In this document: positions 11,666 to 22,485 of the stretch, piece by piece
Numbering within the stretch: the stretch's first letter is position 1
How the letters are laid out: every line of letters begins with the position of its first letter
Assembly (NCBI GenBank): GCA_944990035.1
Contig: CALYLX010000025.1
Span: 164,349 to 228,348 of the forward strand
DNA: 64,000 nt
Direction: 5' to 3'
DNA from: Clitopilus passeckerianus
Lineage: Eukaryota > Basidiomycota > Agaricomycetes > Agaricales > Entolomataceae
The notes under the pieces: generated by a model
What the model was told of the DNA's origin: nothing
What the model saw: the letters and a program-made list of their open reading frames with translations, nothing else
Database searches by the model: none
Translations under genes and position numbers: made by a program

Positions 11666-11910
11666 TGTATGGTGTATCTTTCAGATGATACACTTGTAGT
11701 AGCGGGATTCTTAAGCGTTGAGTTGAGGTTCTATCAAACTAAACCAGGCATTTAAAGTCGTGTAGGTGCTGTGTAATTGGAGTAGAATTGATGGGGGCGC
11801 AATTGCACTGAAGTCCCATGATAATTGCTGTGGTCTCCAGCGCCAATTATCTTCTGGCCGTTGTAGAAAGGGGTAGGCGAATCGAGATAGAGAAGCAAAA
11901 CAGACACGTC

Positions 11911-13830
11911 TCAGGCATGTATTGAACGATGAAGGTGGTACAAGCACACCCTTTTACAGAATTTTGATGTTATATATACCTCCAGACCCCATTTTGCCAA
12001 TCTCTGCTTGAATGCCAGCTTGCGTAGCTGGGATGTTTCAGATTCCATATTACATCTCTGCGAGAGGACAGTGAATACAGAAACTGATCATGATATACTC
12101 ATATACCTCACCTTTAGATAACCTAGAACCGAGGCCTTCACGTCGCAGTTCTTGACAAAGTGGAGGAAGGAAACTTCCTTTGCCGAAGCCAGGTGTTCTA
12201 ACCCAAGGCCAGCAAGAGCCTCAAGGAAGTGCTTGTTATCGTTCCCAACCGCCGCTAACATAGCAAGCGTCAACATTTCGGCTGGAAGTGCTTTATCCAG
12301 ACAGGTACGAAAAGTGGTATGAAGGGCATCGATTTCCATGCCCCTACGCTGCGGATACACCGGTTGGACCGATACTTGTAGCATGATGTGTTTCCACAAA
12401 CAAGTCGCAAGTCGAGTTGTTGCCTCCCCTTTGCCTATGTAGTACGATTGCGACCGGTTACGATCGCTGAGGAAGTCACTGAAGGAGGCGTGAAAGACCG
12501 TGATTGGCTTCTGCGGGTGATTGGCTGGTGGAATCTTCAGTAGCGAGTGTAGGTCTATGAGATGGACGAATATCTGCCCTTGTTCCAATAGGAGTAGTTT
12601 TTCCAGAAATTCCGGGGAGTTAGGGTGCTCATCTGCTGGCCAAATGGGCCTCAAGTCTTCGCGGGTAATCAGGGAAGCAAGAATATTCATGACGATGTCT
12701 AAGGATGCGTCGGAAACGCAGGAGAGAATGTATGTGTATAGAGCATCCAGCTCTGCGTAAGGGGTATCTTGCCCTGGGTTCTTAATCCCAAGGATGATTT
12801 CGAGACAACGCCGTGGATCTCCTCGAGGTGCACTGATGTACTTGATGACTGTGGATGCGTAGATGAAATGGCCTGACGATTTCTCTACGATCCTATGAAT
12901 CGCATCCGTTGGAGGCCAGACTGTATGGCTCAGCCAATCATGCCTCTGCTTGATTTCAGCGAATTTACACTGTAGGTAGAGCGTGATGTCGGCCGAAGGG
13001 TTGAACTCCTCGTCCAGCACAAGCTGGCCTGCCATTGCTTTGAACTCGACATTATCGAATGTGCTGCGAATTTGGGGTTCCGGCCGACTGGCCACGAGAA
13101 GGATAAGGGGTATGTTATGCCGTTTGAGAGCAGATGCAAATGTCATCAAAATCTCCTCTTGAGCCTTCTCTCCCGTGCATTCGTCGAGCCCATCAATAAT
13201 GATAATTTTTGGGCTGGCATTGAGAGTCTGCACCCTCTTGAGGGAAAGTACGATGAGTCGGTTCATCTGGACTTCAAGGGATTTGGCAAATATAAGAGGG
13301 TCTTCCTCTATCGTTTGCTCTACCTGCAGTCGAATGTCGGGGAACGCCTCCAAGAGCTGGTATGTGATGGTGGAGAGAAAGTAGGTTTTTGAATTCCGAC
13401 TAGAATCGGTCCTGGAAAAGAAGAAACTAGCAGCTAGTCTTTGCTGCCCGTACCATCTATCCGCAAGCGTCTGTGCTATGGCAGACTTTCCGGCTCCAGC
13501 CGCTCCGTAAAGCCAAAATATCGGATGGTGTTCATGCTCGCTATTATCCGCCCATTGGAAAATTCGGTCCAGAACTGCCACGCGAGTATCTGGATGACAT
13601 TTGGGTGGGTCGTAACGTTCTCCTGCGTTGTGTAATGCCGCCGAAGCAGTGTGATCTCGCAAGATTTCAAGTCCACCTGGGTGGCTCTGGTCACAAACCG
13701 TTCTACATTTGGATAAAGGATGTAACTCACTCAGGCCGCGTCCGTTTACATTGACCTCGTTGTAGACGCCGGCTTCGACGAACCTGCCACCGTGAACGGT
13801 TGGCTTATTGGCATTGGTGAAGATTGGCAT
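11911..13830 (-). CDS. Intact fungal NACHT (STAND) NTPase
   Basis: A long first exon (580 codons) starts MPIFTNANKPTVHGGRFVEA and includes the linker NAGERYDPPKCHPDTRVAVL common in agaricomycete NACHT proteins. It then has Walker A (GAAGAGKSAIAQTLA) and Walker B (IIIIDGLDEC), with an Arg-containing sensor-like region (LLVASRPEPQIRSTF) after it. At the 3' end a GTGAGG donor at about 12110 and an acceptor CTCGCAG lead to a second exon (RCNMESETSQLRKLAF) ending TGA at 11911-11913. This exon is shared with the broken copy at 9162-11110. There is no recognised N-terminal effector domain and no WD40, ANK or TPR repeats, so the receptor end is short. Fungal NACHT proteins are NLR-like and some control allorecognition or cell death; whether this one does is inference. 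Confidence 0.85.
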
Positions 13831-14421
13831 TGTCCAGCTTAGAACTCGAGTTTCTCAAGAGCGACATACAAGCTGTCAAGGACAGGCAGATGGTATAGTG
13901 CACTGGCTATGCGCTTCAAACTGGTTCCTTTCACAGCGGTAATGGGCAAACGGCGAAGTGTCATTGAGAGCTTGGAGGCGGTGTGCGGTTTTGATAGTGG
14001 CACCAAGTACTACCAGCAAGACCTAAGCAAGACCTATAAGAGAGAGAGGTTCCCACGACATCCTCCTGCCATCGTGAGCGTGTTGAAGGCGTAGAACAAG
14101 TTGAGGGATGCACTCGGAGGGTGCTTCAAGAGGCTGAGAAGCATCCTGGGATTTGCAATTTGGCACGGACTCGAACTTCGGTGCGATGCAATAGAACTAT
14201 GGTTTGTGTGAGGAAGACCCGATAACTTGTAAGTATTAGTAACTCTATCAAATAGGTAAATAATAAGATATGTAACGAGGGTATCGTATTCTAAGATTGC
14301 CATAAATCATATCAAATCCACCTGCCAACCCCAAAGGTTACGACCGATGAGGTAAGTGAGGGAGCCAAGTTCGATGTTTCGTGGCATTCTGAAATTCCCC
14401 GTATTCCCAATTGAAACAATC
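13831..14421. other. Intergenic region between NACHT gene and ATG15
   Basis: No supported gene. Short open frames on both strands show no family resemblance. This should contain the NACHT gene's promoter and the ATG15 3' UTR. Confidence 0.45.
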
Positions 14422-15965
14422 CTATAGGAAGCAACGGTTCATCAACTTCCAATTCCTTGCATAATGGGTGCGAACAATACATACCACGCAGTCCTTCTCC
14501 TCTTCGGCAGGCGGAACTTCAATCCCATTCTCCATATCCCAGTCTTCATTGAGCAAGTTGTCGATGATAACTTTGATAGGGTGGTTGTGGATACCCACAC
14601 GCCAGCCAGCTTTTGTGACTGTATCGTAACGAATACTCTTCCCGAGATGGCAGCTGAATTTGGGATTAGCGAATAACAGCGAAGGGAATGTAGGCAGCGA
14701 CATACCCAGTTTCGAGCGCAAAACCTCCTTTGGCGCACAATGAGGAGATACCGGTGCAAGCTCCTTGAGGAATCGGCTGAAATCTGGGGTTAGGACTCGA
14801 GCAGAAATGTCAAAGGCTAGACATACGTCGGCGGTGTGGTACACGTGGGTAATGTGCTGCAAGGATGGCTGCAATATGCGTTATTAGAGGTATTGCTTCG
14901 GCTCTATGTGAAAACGTACAGGCAGCATGAGGTGGAGTCGGGAAGCAGCGAGCTTCTCTCCGGGTGCTTCAAACCCGACAACAGGAGCTCCAAAGGTGAT
15001 GCCGACAAGAGAAGCCAAACCACCTCCAAGTGAGTGACCTACAAGCCGGATTAGAAGGGGTAGAAGGAGAATGGTATGCCTAACTAACCAATGACCCAGA
15101 TGTCAGAGTCGGGGTACATTACTGATACGTTGGTATACAAATTCTGGGTAGCAAGGTCAGCTGAAGGCATTTTTGTAAATACAGTCGAGACTTACGAGGC
15201 CCGTGGGGTAGAAGAGAGTATCATCCACCAAAGACTCTTCTAAACAGGTTTGATCGCAGCGGTAACCTCCAGAGTGACAGTTACACACTGTGGACCAAGT
15301 AGGGTTGACGTGTGCGCAGCAACACGAGAAAAGTAGGTTGTCGTTTAGCTTGTCTTTGATCACAGTGGGCCCACCTCCGCCAACTAGCCAACCAGCAGAT
15401 GTTCCCTTGATAGATATGACGACAGTTGAATTGTCTTCAGTGGCGAATACGTGTCCTCTGAATCCATCATCTTCAGGCGCCCAGCCGAAAGGGATGTTCT
15501 GGAGTGATGTCAACGTCGGACGCAGATTCAACGGACCAGAATTCTTACCGTGTCCCATCCATCCAACTCATACCATTCCTTGTCGCCCACTGGAGAATAG
15601 GAATTGTATGTCATCTTCGCCAGCTGCAGTAGGGTTTGCCGCTTTGTTACATCTGGCCCGACGGTCTCATCCTCAGTCCACTGAACGGAAACTGATTCGG
15701 CGTTTCTTATGGATCGTCGTCGAGCATCCATAAAGGCGTCATAAGACTGTGGCTTATGAGACCTTATGGGCTTAGCAGGCACCTGGTATGTCACCGGGGC
15801 GAAAGACGAGGGAATGTCGGCGAAGACGATCCGTGCATCGTCCAATGTGGCATGTTCATGGCGTAGCTGGAACCTCAGAGGCTCTAGGGCGGCCTGCTCT
15901 GGTGCTTGAGGTGTAATGAAAGTTGCAATTAGAGCTCGCAGAGATAGCGGTAGTAGTTGCAGCAT
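14422..15965 (-). CDS. ATG15: Atg15-like vacuolar phospholipase
   Basis: Atg15 is the vacuolar lipase that breaks down autophagic bodies and other intravacuolar membranes. The N-terminus [17 protein letters not shown] is the expected signal anchor. Central exons include [12 protein letters not shown], the Cys-rich segment [14 protein letters not shown]...[10 protein letters not shown], and the alpha/beta-hydrolase nucleophile elbow [21 protein letters not shown]. Joining exons over GTATGT introns gives [20 protein letters not shown], then [20 protein letters not shown] and [17 protein letters not shown], matching the family order to the Asp/His end of the catalytic triad. The tail EEEKDC is typical. 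I take the end at 14422 by reading through [10 protein letters not shown]; an extra short intron near 14470 with a later stop is an alternative. About 450 residues, consistent with the family. Confidence 0.88.
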
Positions 15966-17593
15966 CCCTTAGCTCCTCAGGGCCTAAGCAGAGTAGCAAA
16001 TGCGTCAGAGCCACAGGAACGAGGAAAGTAGCTGTCGTGGGGGCACTGGAAGTGTACTGCCACTCAGATCACGCCGTTTTCACGTGAGCGAAGGCTGACT
16101 GACTAATACAGTACTACAGTATTAGTAATGGTGATACCGCGCCGGTGCAAATCAATGATCAAACGGCCAACAGCGTAAACGCGCCACAGTATCAGCACAT
16201 GGATGTCCCTTTACCACCACCCCCCATCGGCGACCCCAAGAAAGAAGGAGATACCCCGGGAAATCTCAAAACATACCAAAGCGGTTGGATTGGTCCCATC
16301 GATAACCTAAAGCATCCCATCTTTGGGGTCTGGTGGTCAATATTAGTTGACCTGACCTGGTTTGGGCTATAGCTAAGCAGTTATCGGTTTTCGATTGGCA
16401 CGTTGAAATCTATGACGAGGTAATTCTCTCTGGGTACCTATGGGGCTTCAGAAGTCTTGTTCGCCTCCACAGCCCTCAAATAATGCATTCAACACGAGAT
16501 TATGTGCTTGACCCTATCTCATTACTGCGATCGTCATGATCCCGTTTCACTTACCTCATGTTGCTCTTCCCAGGCCGACTGGTACCGCGTATCTAATGGG
16601 GCCCTTATGGCTCCTCTCCGCCGGTCCACTCCTGTCCTTAAGATTTCTTCCCAATTTGGTTCGGAAAATGTGCGGGGACAGAGAAATACAAGTGTCCCGC
16701 CCCAATACCGACGATTGGCGCTGGTCTGAACCACGCACAACTTGGGCTGAATGCTGTGGACACAAATGTAACCTACGATGATGACGGCTGGATCATACGA
16801 ATCAGGTGCTCTCATCCAAACTAGGGACCTATGATCTGAAGAGTTCGGCCATGACACGCATGTTAGGCCATCATATATCATCGCACACTTCGCTTTCCTG
16901 TGAGTTATCACACCTGACATGTGCTTGTGATCTTACTCGCTGACCCCAAAACATACGGCTCAGATAGAACGCGATTACCCAAGCGCGCGGGAACTACTCG
17001 ACTTGGCTAACTGGACGCATGAAGCTCGATACAGGTATCACGCAATCGTCAACACGCTGCATCTAGATCCCTTGAGACCATATGCAGGTTCCTTCGCACC
17101 CCTCGAAATTATCATCGTTCTGGCTTTCTGGTGATTTGGCTAGCTTCTGTTTAAACCGCCATCAAGTAACAATGTATGATTTACAGTATGCATCGTCTCC
17201 CCCCTTCGAAATAATGCCAATCATAAACCCGTATTCAAGCAACCCTAAAGTCGGAAATGTTCAGGAACATTGATAACTCCAGATGCCCATACCATTGATG
17301 AACCTTCAGTGCATTCTGGCCTCGAGCTTCGGACAAGTTATTCGAGCCTACCGAATTGATCCTAAATGACCAAAAATCTTGCGTAACATTCGGGTTCTGG
17401 CAGTATAAAAAGGTAGAGGGTTCATGTGACGAAATCGTAACGTCACTTTAGTTCTTTCTCGTTTTCTTTTCTCTGTATGCACACGTTGAGGTTTGTCCGT
17501 ATTATTACGACCTCGACCCGGTATACTGACTACGAGCACTCAGCCTGAAACAGCTCCTACCACATAAAAAACCACCTATATCTAACCCCGGCA
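15966..17593. other. Gene-poor 1.6-kb stretch
   Basis: No recognisable gene. One plus-strand open frame at about 16112-16372 encodes a Pro-rich segment (VPLPPPPIGDPKKEGDTPG) without known relatives and without clear splice partners. The 3' end holds the TATA box and pyrimidine-rich leader of the next gene. Confidence 0.45.
17404..17411 (+). promoter_or_regulatory. TATA box for the multi-TM protein gene
   Basis: TATAAAAA, followed about 40 bp later by a CT-rich tract (CTTTCTCGTTTTCTTTTCTC) typical of basidiomycete start regions. The ATG at 17594 lies about 190 bp downstream, so a longer or spliced leader is implied. Confidence 0.5.
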
Positions 17594-18757
17594 ATGCTAT
17601 CCGTCATCAGCCAGGTGCCTCGCGGCATTCTTCTCATCTGTCTGCTCGGGCTTCCTGTTTTTATTAGTTCCCGCTCGAGTACCATCGCTGTCATGGACGA
17701 CTTTGGCACAAGGAATGCAATGCTCCAGTGGTATCTTCGTAATAACGACACCCTAACTTCTCTGACAACCTGCACCGACTCTGGGAGCTACGATTTCGAG
17801 GCACAGTTCGGTGACGTGAACGTGCATTCGTATCCCCAAACCTTGAGTGTTCCTTTCTCGCTGAGTAAAGGGCTCAAGAAGACATGGGATGATTACATCA
17901 AGCTGCATGATGATTACTGGACGGCGTTTCTCCTGCCGTTCTGCTTAGCGCTGATTGGGTTAGTCCCCTATTTTGCAGGTGGTCAGCTGATATCTCACAC
18001 TTGACACCAGCGGTGCCCCGTCCGTTCTGCAGTTCTTCAATGCAGACAAGGATGATATGCTTTCCTTATTCGCCCTCATTACCACTGTTTGTTCTATTAA
18101 TGCCGTTATCGTCATTATTTTCTACCACCTCTACGTCAAGAAATGCATGGCGACAGTGGAATACGCCCGAGAGAACGCAGTAAGTCATCTGCGTTACTGG
18201 TGGCTGAACTCTTTTTCTTTTCAAAGAGCCAGGACTAACATTGGACTGCGCGTAATCAGCACAAGCCGATTACCGACCCCTCTAGCCCATGCGTTCTACT
18301 GTCAGTTCCAATTGCGCTCACGGCATGGTAAGCCATTGTCTAAGCGAGTTTAAGGAACCCTAACTCACTATGTATATCCTATTTAGGTCGATTCTGTTCT
18401 TTTTTATTACCATTTCTATTTATCTGGTACACATGGGAAAGGTCGTAAACACAAGGATGACTACACAAGCCTGTATCGTAGCGAAGACGCTAGTGATCTC
18501 GATTGTAGGTGTCGACCTGTGTGCAATGATCTGGATCCACAATGTTCTGAGTAAGTACAGCTCCGCGCGACTCTGATCCCTATGAATATACCACCAATCT
18601 GTTTACCAAGCATTCGTCTATAGGGATACAGCCAGGCCTCATCCCCCTATGCTCTCCCCTAAGTTATACGATATATCTTAAACAATGGAATTATATATTA
18701 CATGTTTATTGGCCTTATATGCAGCACGAATCGTCCCTGGCTGCCGGCCAGTACTGA
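17594..18757 (+). CDS. Multi-pass membrane protein, unknown function
   Basis: The first exon starts MLSVISQVPRGILLICLLGL, an N-terminal hydrophobic segment, followed by an extracytoplasmic region with NNDTLTSLTTCTDSG and later AFLLPFCLALIG. Splicing over GTTAGT, GTAAGT and GTAAGC introns continues in frame as GAPSVLQFFNADKDDM, FALITTVCSINAVIVIIFYH, then WSILFFFITISIYLVHM and TLVISIVGVDLCAMIWIH. That gives about five hydrophobic segments. A last GTAAGT donor after NVL with acceptor CTATAG extends the frame to a TGA at 18755-18757; without it the protein stops at 18576. I do not recognise the family. A TATA box and CT-rich leader lie upstream. Confidence 0.65.
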
Positions 18758-18778
18758 AGTCCATCCATGATACCTAGA

Positions 18779-20078
18779 TTATACGATGCTCCTGTAATCA
18801 GGTGGTGCACTATCCCTGATGTTCTGTCCACCTTGCTCTCTGGTTTCTATCTCAATCACCCGCCTGTTTATTTCTAGCAGTTGACGCCTGAGAACCTCCT
18901 GCTCGGATCTGACTTCTCTCGTATCTGGTTCCAAACTGAGATCATCTCTCGACTGGGGTGAGGAACCCTCAACAAGACGCCCACTGGTAAACATCGTGGG
19001 AGAAGGAGCAGAAGGAGCACCAACGCTTGATGGGTTGCTTGACGAGAGGACTTGCCAAAATTTTCAGTCATCTGGAAATCGTGCTGAGTAGAAGGAAACG
19101 ACTTACAAGGTCGATTTGCAAGGTCCGCCTTAGTGAGGGATTTGTTCCTGTCACCGCGTCTTCGACGGAGCAGGAGGATCACAATGAATGCAATGAGCGC
19201 AAGGAGGCATATTCCTCCAATTACACCGCCGATAATGGGACCCAGTGGAACGTGCTTGGAGTCCGTTGTTGCCGGGGTCGTGGTCCCAGATAGGGAATCG
19301 GTGTGAAGAGAACTCGAAGCGCTGGAGCCGTATGTTATTGTGCCAAAATTGTTAATTGATGGACCTGTGGTATCGGTTTCAAGTGGGCCCCCAGTGGAAC
19401 TTGTGGTTACACCATTAGCGCCGTTTGTTGCTGGGGTAGATGACGAGGATGGCGTTGGAGTAATATCACCCTTTTGAGTGGTCGCTGGGGTGGTCGCTGG
19501 GGTGGTCGCTGGGGGAGGTTTAACTGGCGCAGGGGAGGTACTGGTTGGTGTTGTTGCATATCCAGAACTACTAGGTTTCCTGTAGCGCATTGGAAATCAG
19601 GAATGCGACATATCAGTAAATGAGCCAGGAAACATACACTGTGAAGTCGCTCGAGTGTGCCCAACAGGTTGTGCCATCCTGGGTGATAGCTTCCACGCGA
19701 AAGGGCCTATGATCTCATTAGGCCAGTCATGGAGTGTGAGGAAAACTAACTTACTGGTTATTCAAGTTGACATTGGGAAAATAATCACTTGCTAACGTCA
19801 CGTCATTCTTGGCTTTGATATACAGGTCCCAGTTTCCTTTAGAATCCACGATGCGGATGTCTAGCGGGGACGGATCTCCACCTGCCCAACTCAAGCCTAC
19901 GTTGACCAGCTTTCCAACTGTGATTTCATTTACGCCGGTCCCAGGTTGGACGCTGATATCGAGTGCATGGGATGCCTGCAAGGCAGAAAAGAGTGAACTG
20001 CGAGACTCAGTACTCGCCCCAGAGGAAGGGAAGGACAACTTACAGGTACAGAGCGACTAGGGTTGGTGGGCTACGCAT
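18779..20078 (-). CDS. Type I membrane protein: Kre9/Knh1-like ectodomain, Ser/Thr stalk, coil and PPxY tail (paralogue 2)
   Basis: As in paralogue 1, a 35-nt first exon (ATG at 20076-20078, donor GTAAGT) joins in phase 2 and completes a signal peptide (MRSPPTLVALYLSLFSALQA). The ectodomain reads ALDISVQPGTGVNEI and VNVGLSWAGGDPSPLDIRI, then RPFRVEAITQDGTTCWAHSS, a Kre9/Knh1-like pattern. A long Thr/Pro/Ser stalk with a PATTPATT repeat leads to GPIIGGVIGGICLLALIAFI and an RRRR stop-transfer. The tail exon, joined as PFLSSSNPSS, has a helix VLRRQLLEINRRVIEIETRE and ends SAPPDYRSIV at 18779, a PPxY motif four residues from the C-terminus. It is next to paralogue 3 in the same orientation, so these two form a tandem pair. 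Function is unknown. Confidence 0.78.
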
Positions 20079-20404
20079 TGCCCACCGTGTGTAGGTTATG
20101 GAAAGAGAAAAAGATGTCAAGCCCGGCGAATACAACCGTGACCGCAAGTCTGTAACACGAAAACCACGCTAATTGGGCGATCATCGTTGCCCATCAGGTC
20201 GTTGACAGATCCTTGTTCCAATGCTTCGAGCGCCAGAGATGATCTATAGCACTCCACGCGTCCCTTGGTGATTAGACCCTTGCGGAAATTTACTGGAGGG
20301 ACTCTCGTGTTCACGTACGTATCTGTCCATGGGTAACAGCTTGAGGGTCTCCTCAGTATAAATAAACGAAATTCAACAGTCGTTTTATCATTTCCTTGAA
20401 TTAA
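20079..20404. other. Intergenic region between tandem paralogues
   Basis: No coding exon supported. It probably contains the paralogue 2 promoter and the paralogue 3 3' UTR. Confidence 0.45.
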
Positions 20405-21812
20405 CTACATCAAGTCACCTATCTGGGGTATAAGGACCACTGGCAAACTCCATGGCTTCGTTCACTCACTTGTAATACACTCAACCTCTGGGATCGATAA
20501 TCCGGAGGAGGATCATAACTATCCCTCGGATCCTGCTCACTCCCTCGCAACTGCATCATCCGCAGACTCAATTCCTGAATTTGACGCTGGATTATAACCT
20601 CCTCCGGTTCCGGCGGTTCGTCAGGGGCATTATCGTTTCTTGTCGAAGGTCGCGATGGATGAGATTGGCCAGGGAATCTGGCCATCTGCGTCCTCCCGTA
20701 ACCCGGGGTATCGATATTATCAGGCGCTACGGTGAGAGTAGGTATCAAAGTACAGCAAAACTCCCGAACTCGAAAAGCTCACGCTGTTCTCTCATCTCCT
20801 CACCCACGCTCGGCGCGAAAGGCTCCAACGAAGGAGACCCTGCATCTTTCCTCCGCAACCGGAGCCACAGCAGCCCGATGATCACGAGGAACACGACTCC
20901 CCCAACGACTCCTCCAACGATCGGGCCGAAGGGGGTCTGTTTCTTTTTCTCTCCATTGGAGGCTTCACTGTCGGACCCGCCTGGAGAATCTGGCGTCCCT
21001 CCCCCAGGAGTCGGGTTTGGTGGGTTAGAGACGTAGGTCCGTGTTCCTTGAGTGTCTCCGATACTGATGCTGGTTCCCGAATCGACGGAAGATGACTTCG
21101 AATCACTGCTTGTTTGAGTAGTCGCCGATTCAGGCGAGCTAGAGCTGGTGGTCGTTGATGCATTTGATTGTGTTGGGGTGTTGCTGGCGGTTGCCGGTGG
21201 TGCGACCGTGGCGCTTTGACTAGGCGTCGTAGTTGGGGCAGGACTTGTGAGATCCTTGAACACTCTATGCAATGCAGTATCAGCCGAGTGGGGGATCAAG
21301 CATGGAGGAAGAGCCGTTTACATGACAAAATTGCCCGACCTTGAATACGTCCCGGGAACTCCAGGTCGAACTGCCTGAAGGTAAAATATCCTATGAACAA
21401 AAGCAACGGCATCAAGCGCTGTTCCCCAAATAGTAGCTAAGATACAACTCACTGCCCAGCATCCTGTGATACCGACGGAAACTTCGTCGTGACCTTCTCA
21501 ATCCCAGGTTGGATCGCCTGCATCATAGTCGCGGCATACTGGTCATTCGAATGGAAGACTTGAATATCCACAGTATATGCATCTCCGTCTTCCCAATCGA
21601 ACGTGACATAGACCATCTGGCCAGGCGACATATCTGGGCCTGTTCCAGGTGCTGGGGCAGGGATGTTGACATAGAGAGCCCGAATGGCAGGAGGAATGGT
21701 GAAAAGAAGTCTGTTGGCACATTGCAAGATAAGAAAATGGAGGGCTAAGCTGGGTAATAACTCACGCCAGGAGGATAACACCAGAAGCCCCCTGCTTCTT
21801 CAAGCCCGCCAT
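20405..21812 (-). CDS. Type I membrane protein: extracellular beta-domain, Ser/Thr stalk, coil and PPxY tail (paralogue 3)
   Basis: The first exon (ATG at 21810-21812) ends in phase 2 at a GTGAGT donor and joins to complete the signal peptide ...GVILLALLFTIPPAIRA. The ectodomain is the most diverged of the three (SPGQMVYVTFDWEDGDAYTV) but keeps length and position. A Thr/Ser-rich stalk of about 90 residues follows, then GPIVGGVVGGVVFLVIIGLL and RLRRK. The tail has PEEVIIQRQIQELSLRMMQL and YDPPPDYRSQRLSV. The stop is either at 20419 by read-through or, after a GTGAGT intron, at 20405-20407; I use the latter. The shared intron phase, glycine-rich membrane entry and PPDY motif make common ancestry with 1773-3291 and 18779-20078 likely. 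Confidence 0.72.
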
Positions 21813-22485
21813 GTAGGCTGGTGAGGTCTTCCCAAAGGATGGCAAGGTTCTTGGTGGTCGTCGCAGTGAGAGGATGAATGCCAAGCAATGATGGTTTTCA
21901 TTGTACCCTGCCTGACAGGCACAAGTGTTGGCCCTTAGCGCTTCACTGCTGCATGGAATTGACTCTAAACGTTACGCCGAACGCCGTTAACGTATGGATA
22001 TGCTACGATAAGCATGAGCACCGGGAAGCTCTTTCAAATCACTCTACTCACCCTCAGCACCACTGGAAATGTCGAAAAACTGAGAACGGCAGCAGCGACT
22101 GCCAGAGCTGAACGTTAACGCCCAGCGCTGAGCAGTGAGAAGATCCAGGGTAAAGGCTTGGGAACAGCGGTACGCCCATAACCAATGGATTCAATACAAC
22201 TTTATCGGTGTTTCCCTGATCAGGGGTCGACAGGATTGATTCCGTTTTAGCAACGTCCTGAATCGAGGTGGGCCCGCCAATTCTTGCGAAATTCGCCCAA
22301 CTGTGACCTAAAGCGATACTCAAAATCAGTCTCGTACAGAACATCCAATCACGAGCGGCTCACCAGCATGCCTGCCTCCAAAAGAATCCCATAGCCAAGA
22401 GGCTGACGGTCAACTCTAAAACCCAGTACCCCTAGACCATCCATTATTCCACCCAGTCCTTTCTGTCAGCACACCCACAACCACC
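21813..22485. other. Divergent intergenic region
   Basis: No firm gene. A minus-strand frame at 22054-22344 begins with a short hydrophobic segment (MFCTRLILSIALGHSW) but has no relatives I know and no supporting splice sites. Confidence 0.4.

Noticed and set aside
13690..13740. GTGAGT...GACCAG possible intron in the intact NACHT gene
   Set aside because: Splicing would create an early stop, whereas the unspliced frame continues into the conserved NACHT linker.
14140..14190. tRNA-like sequence (GGCACGGACTCGAAC)
   Set aside because: The T-loop-like core is present but the T stem does not pair and no acceptor or anticodon arm can be formed.
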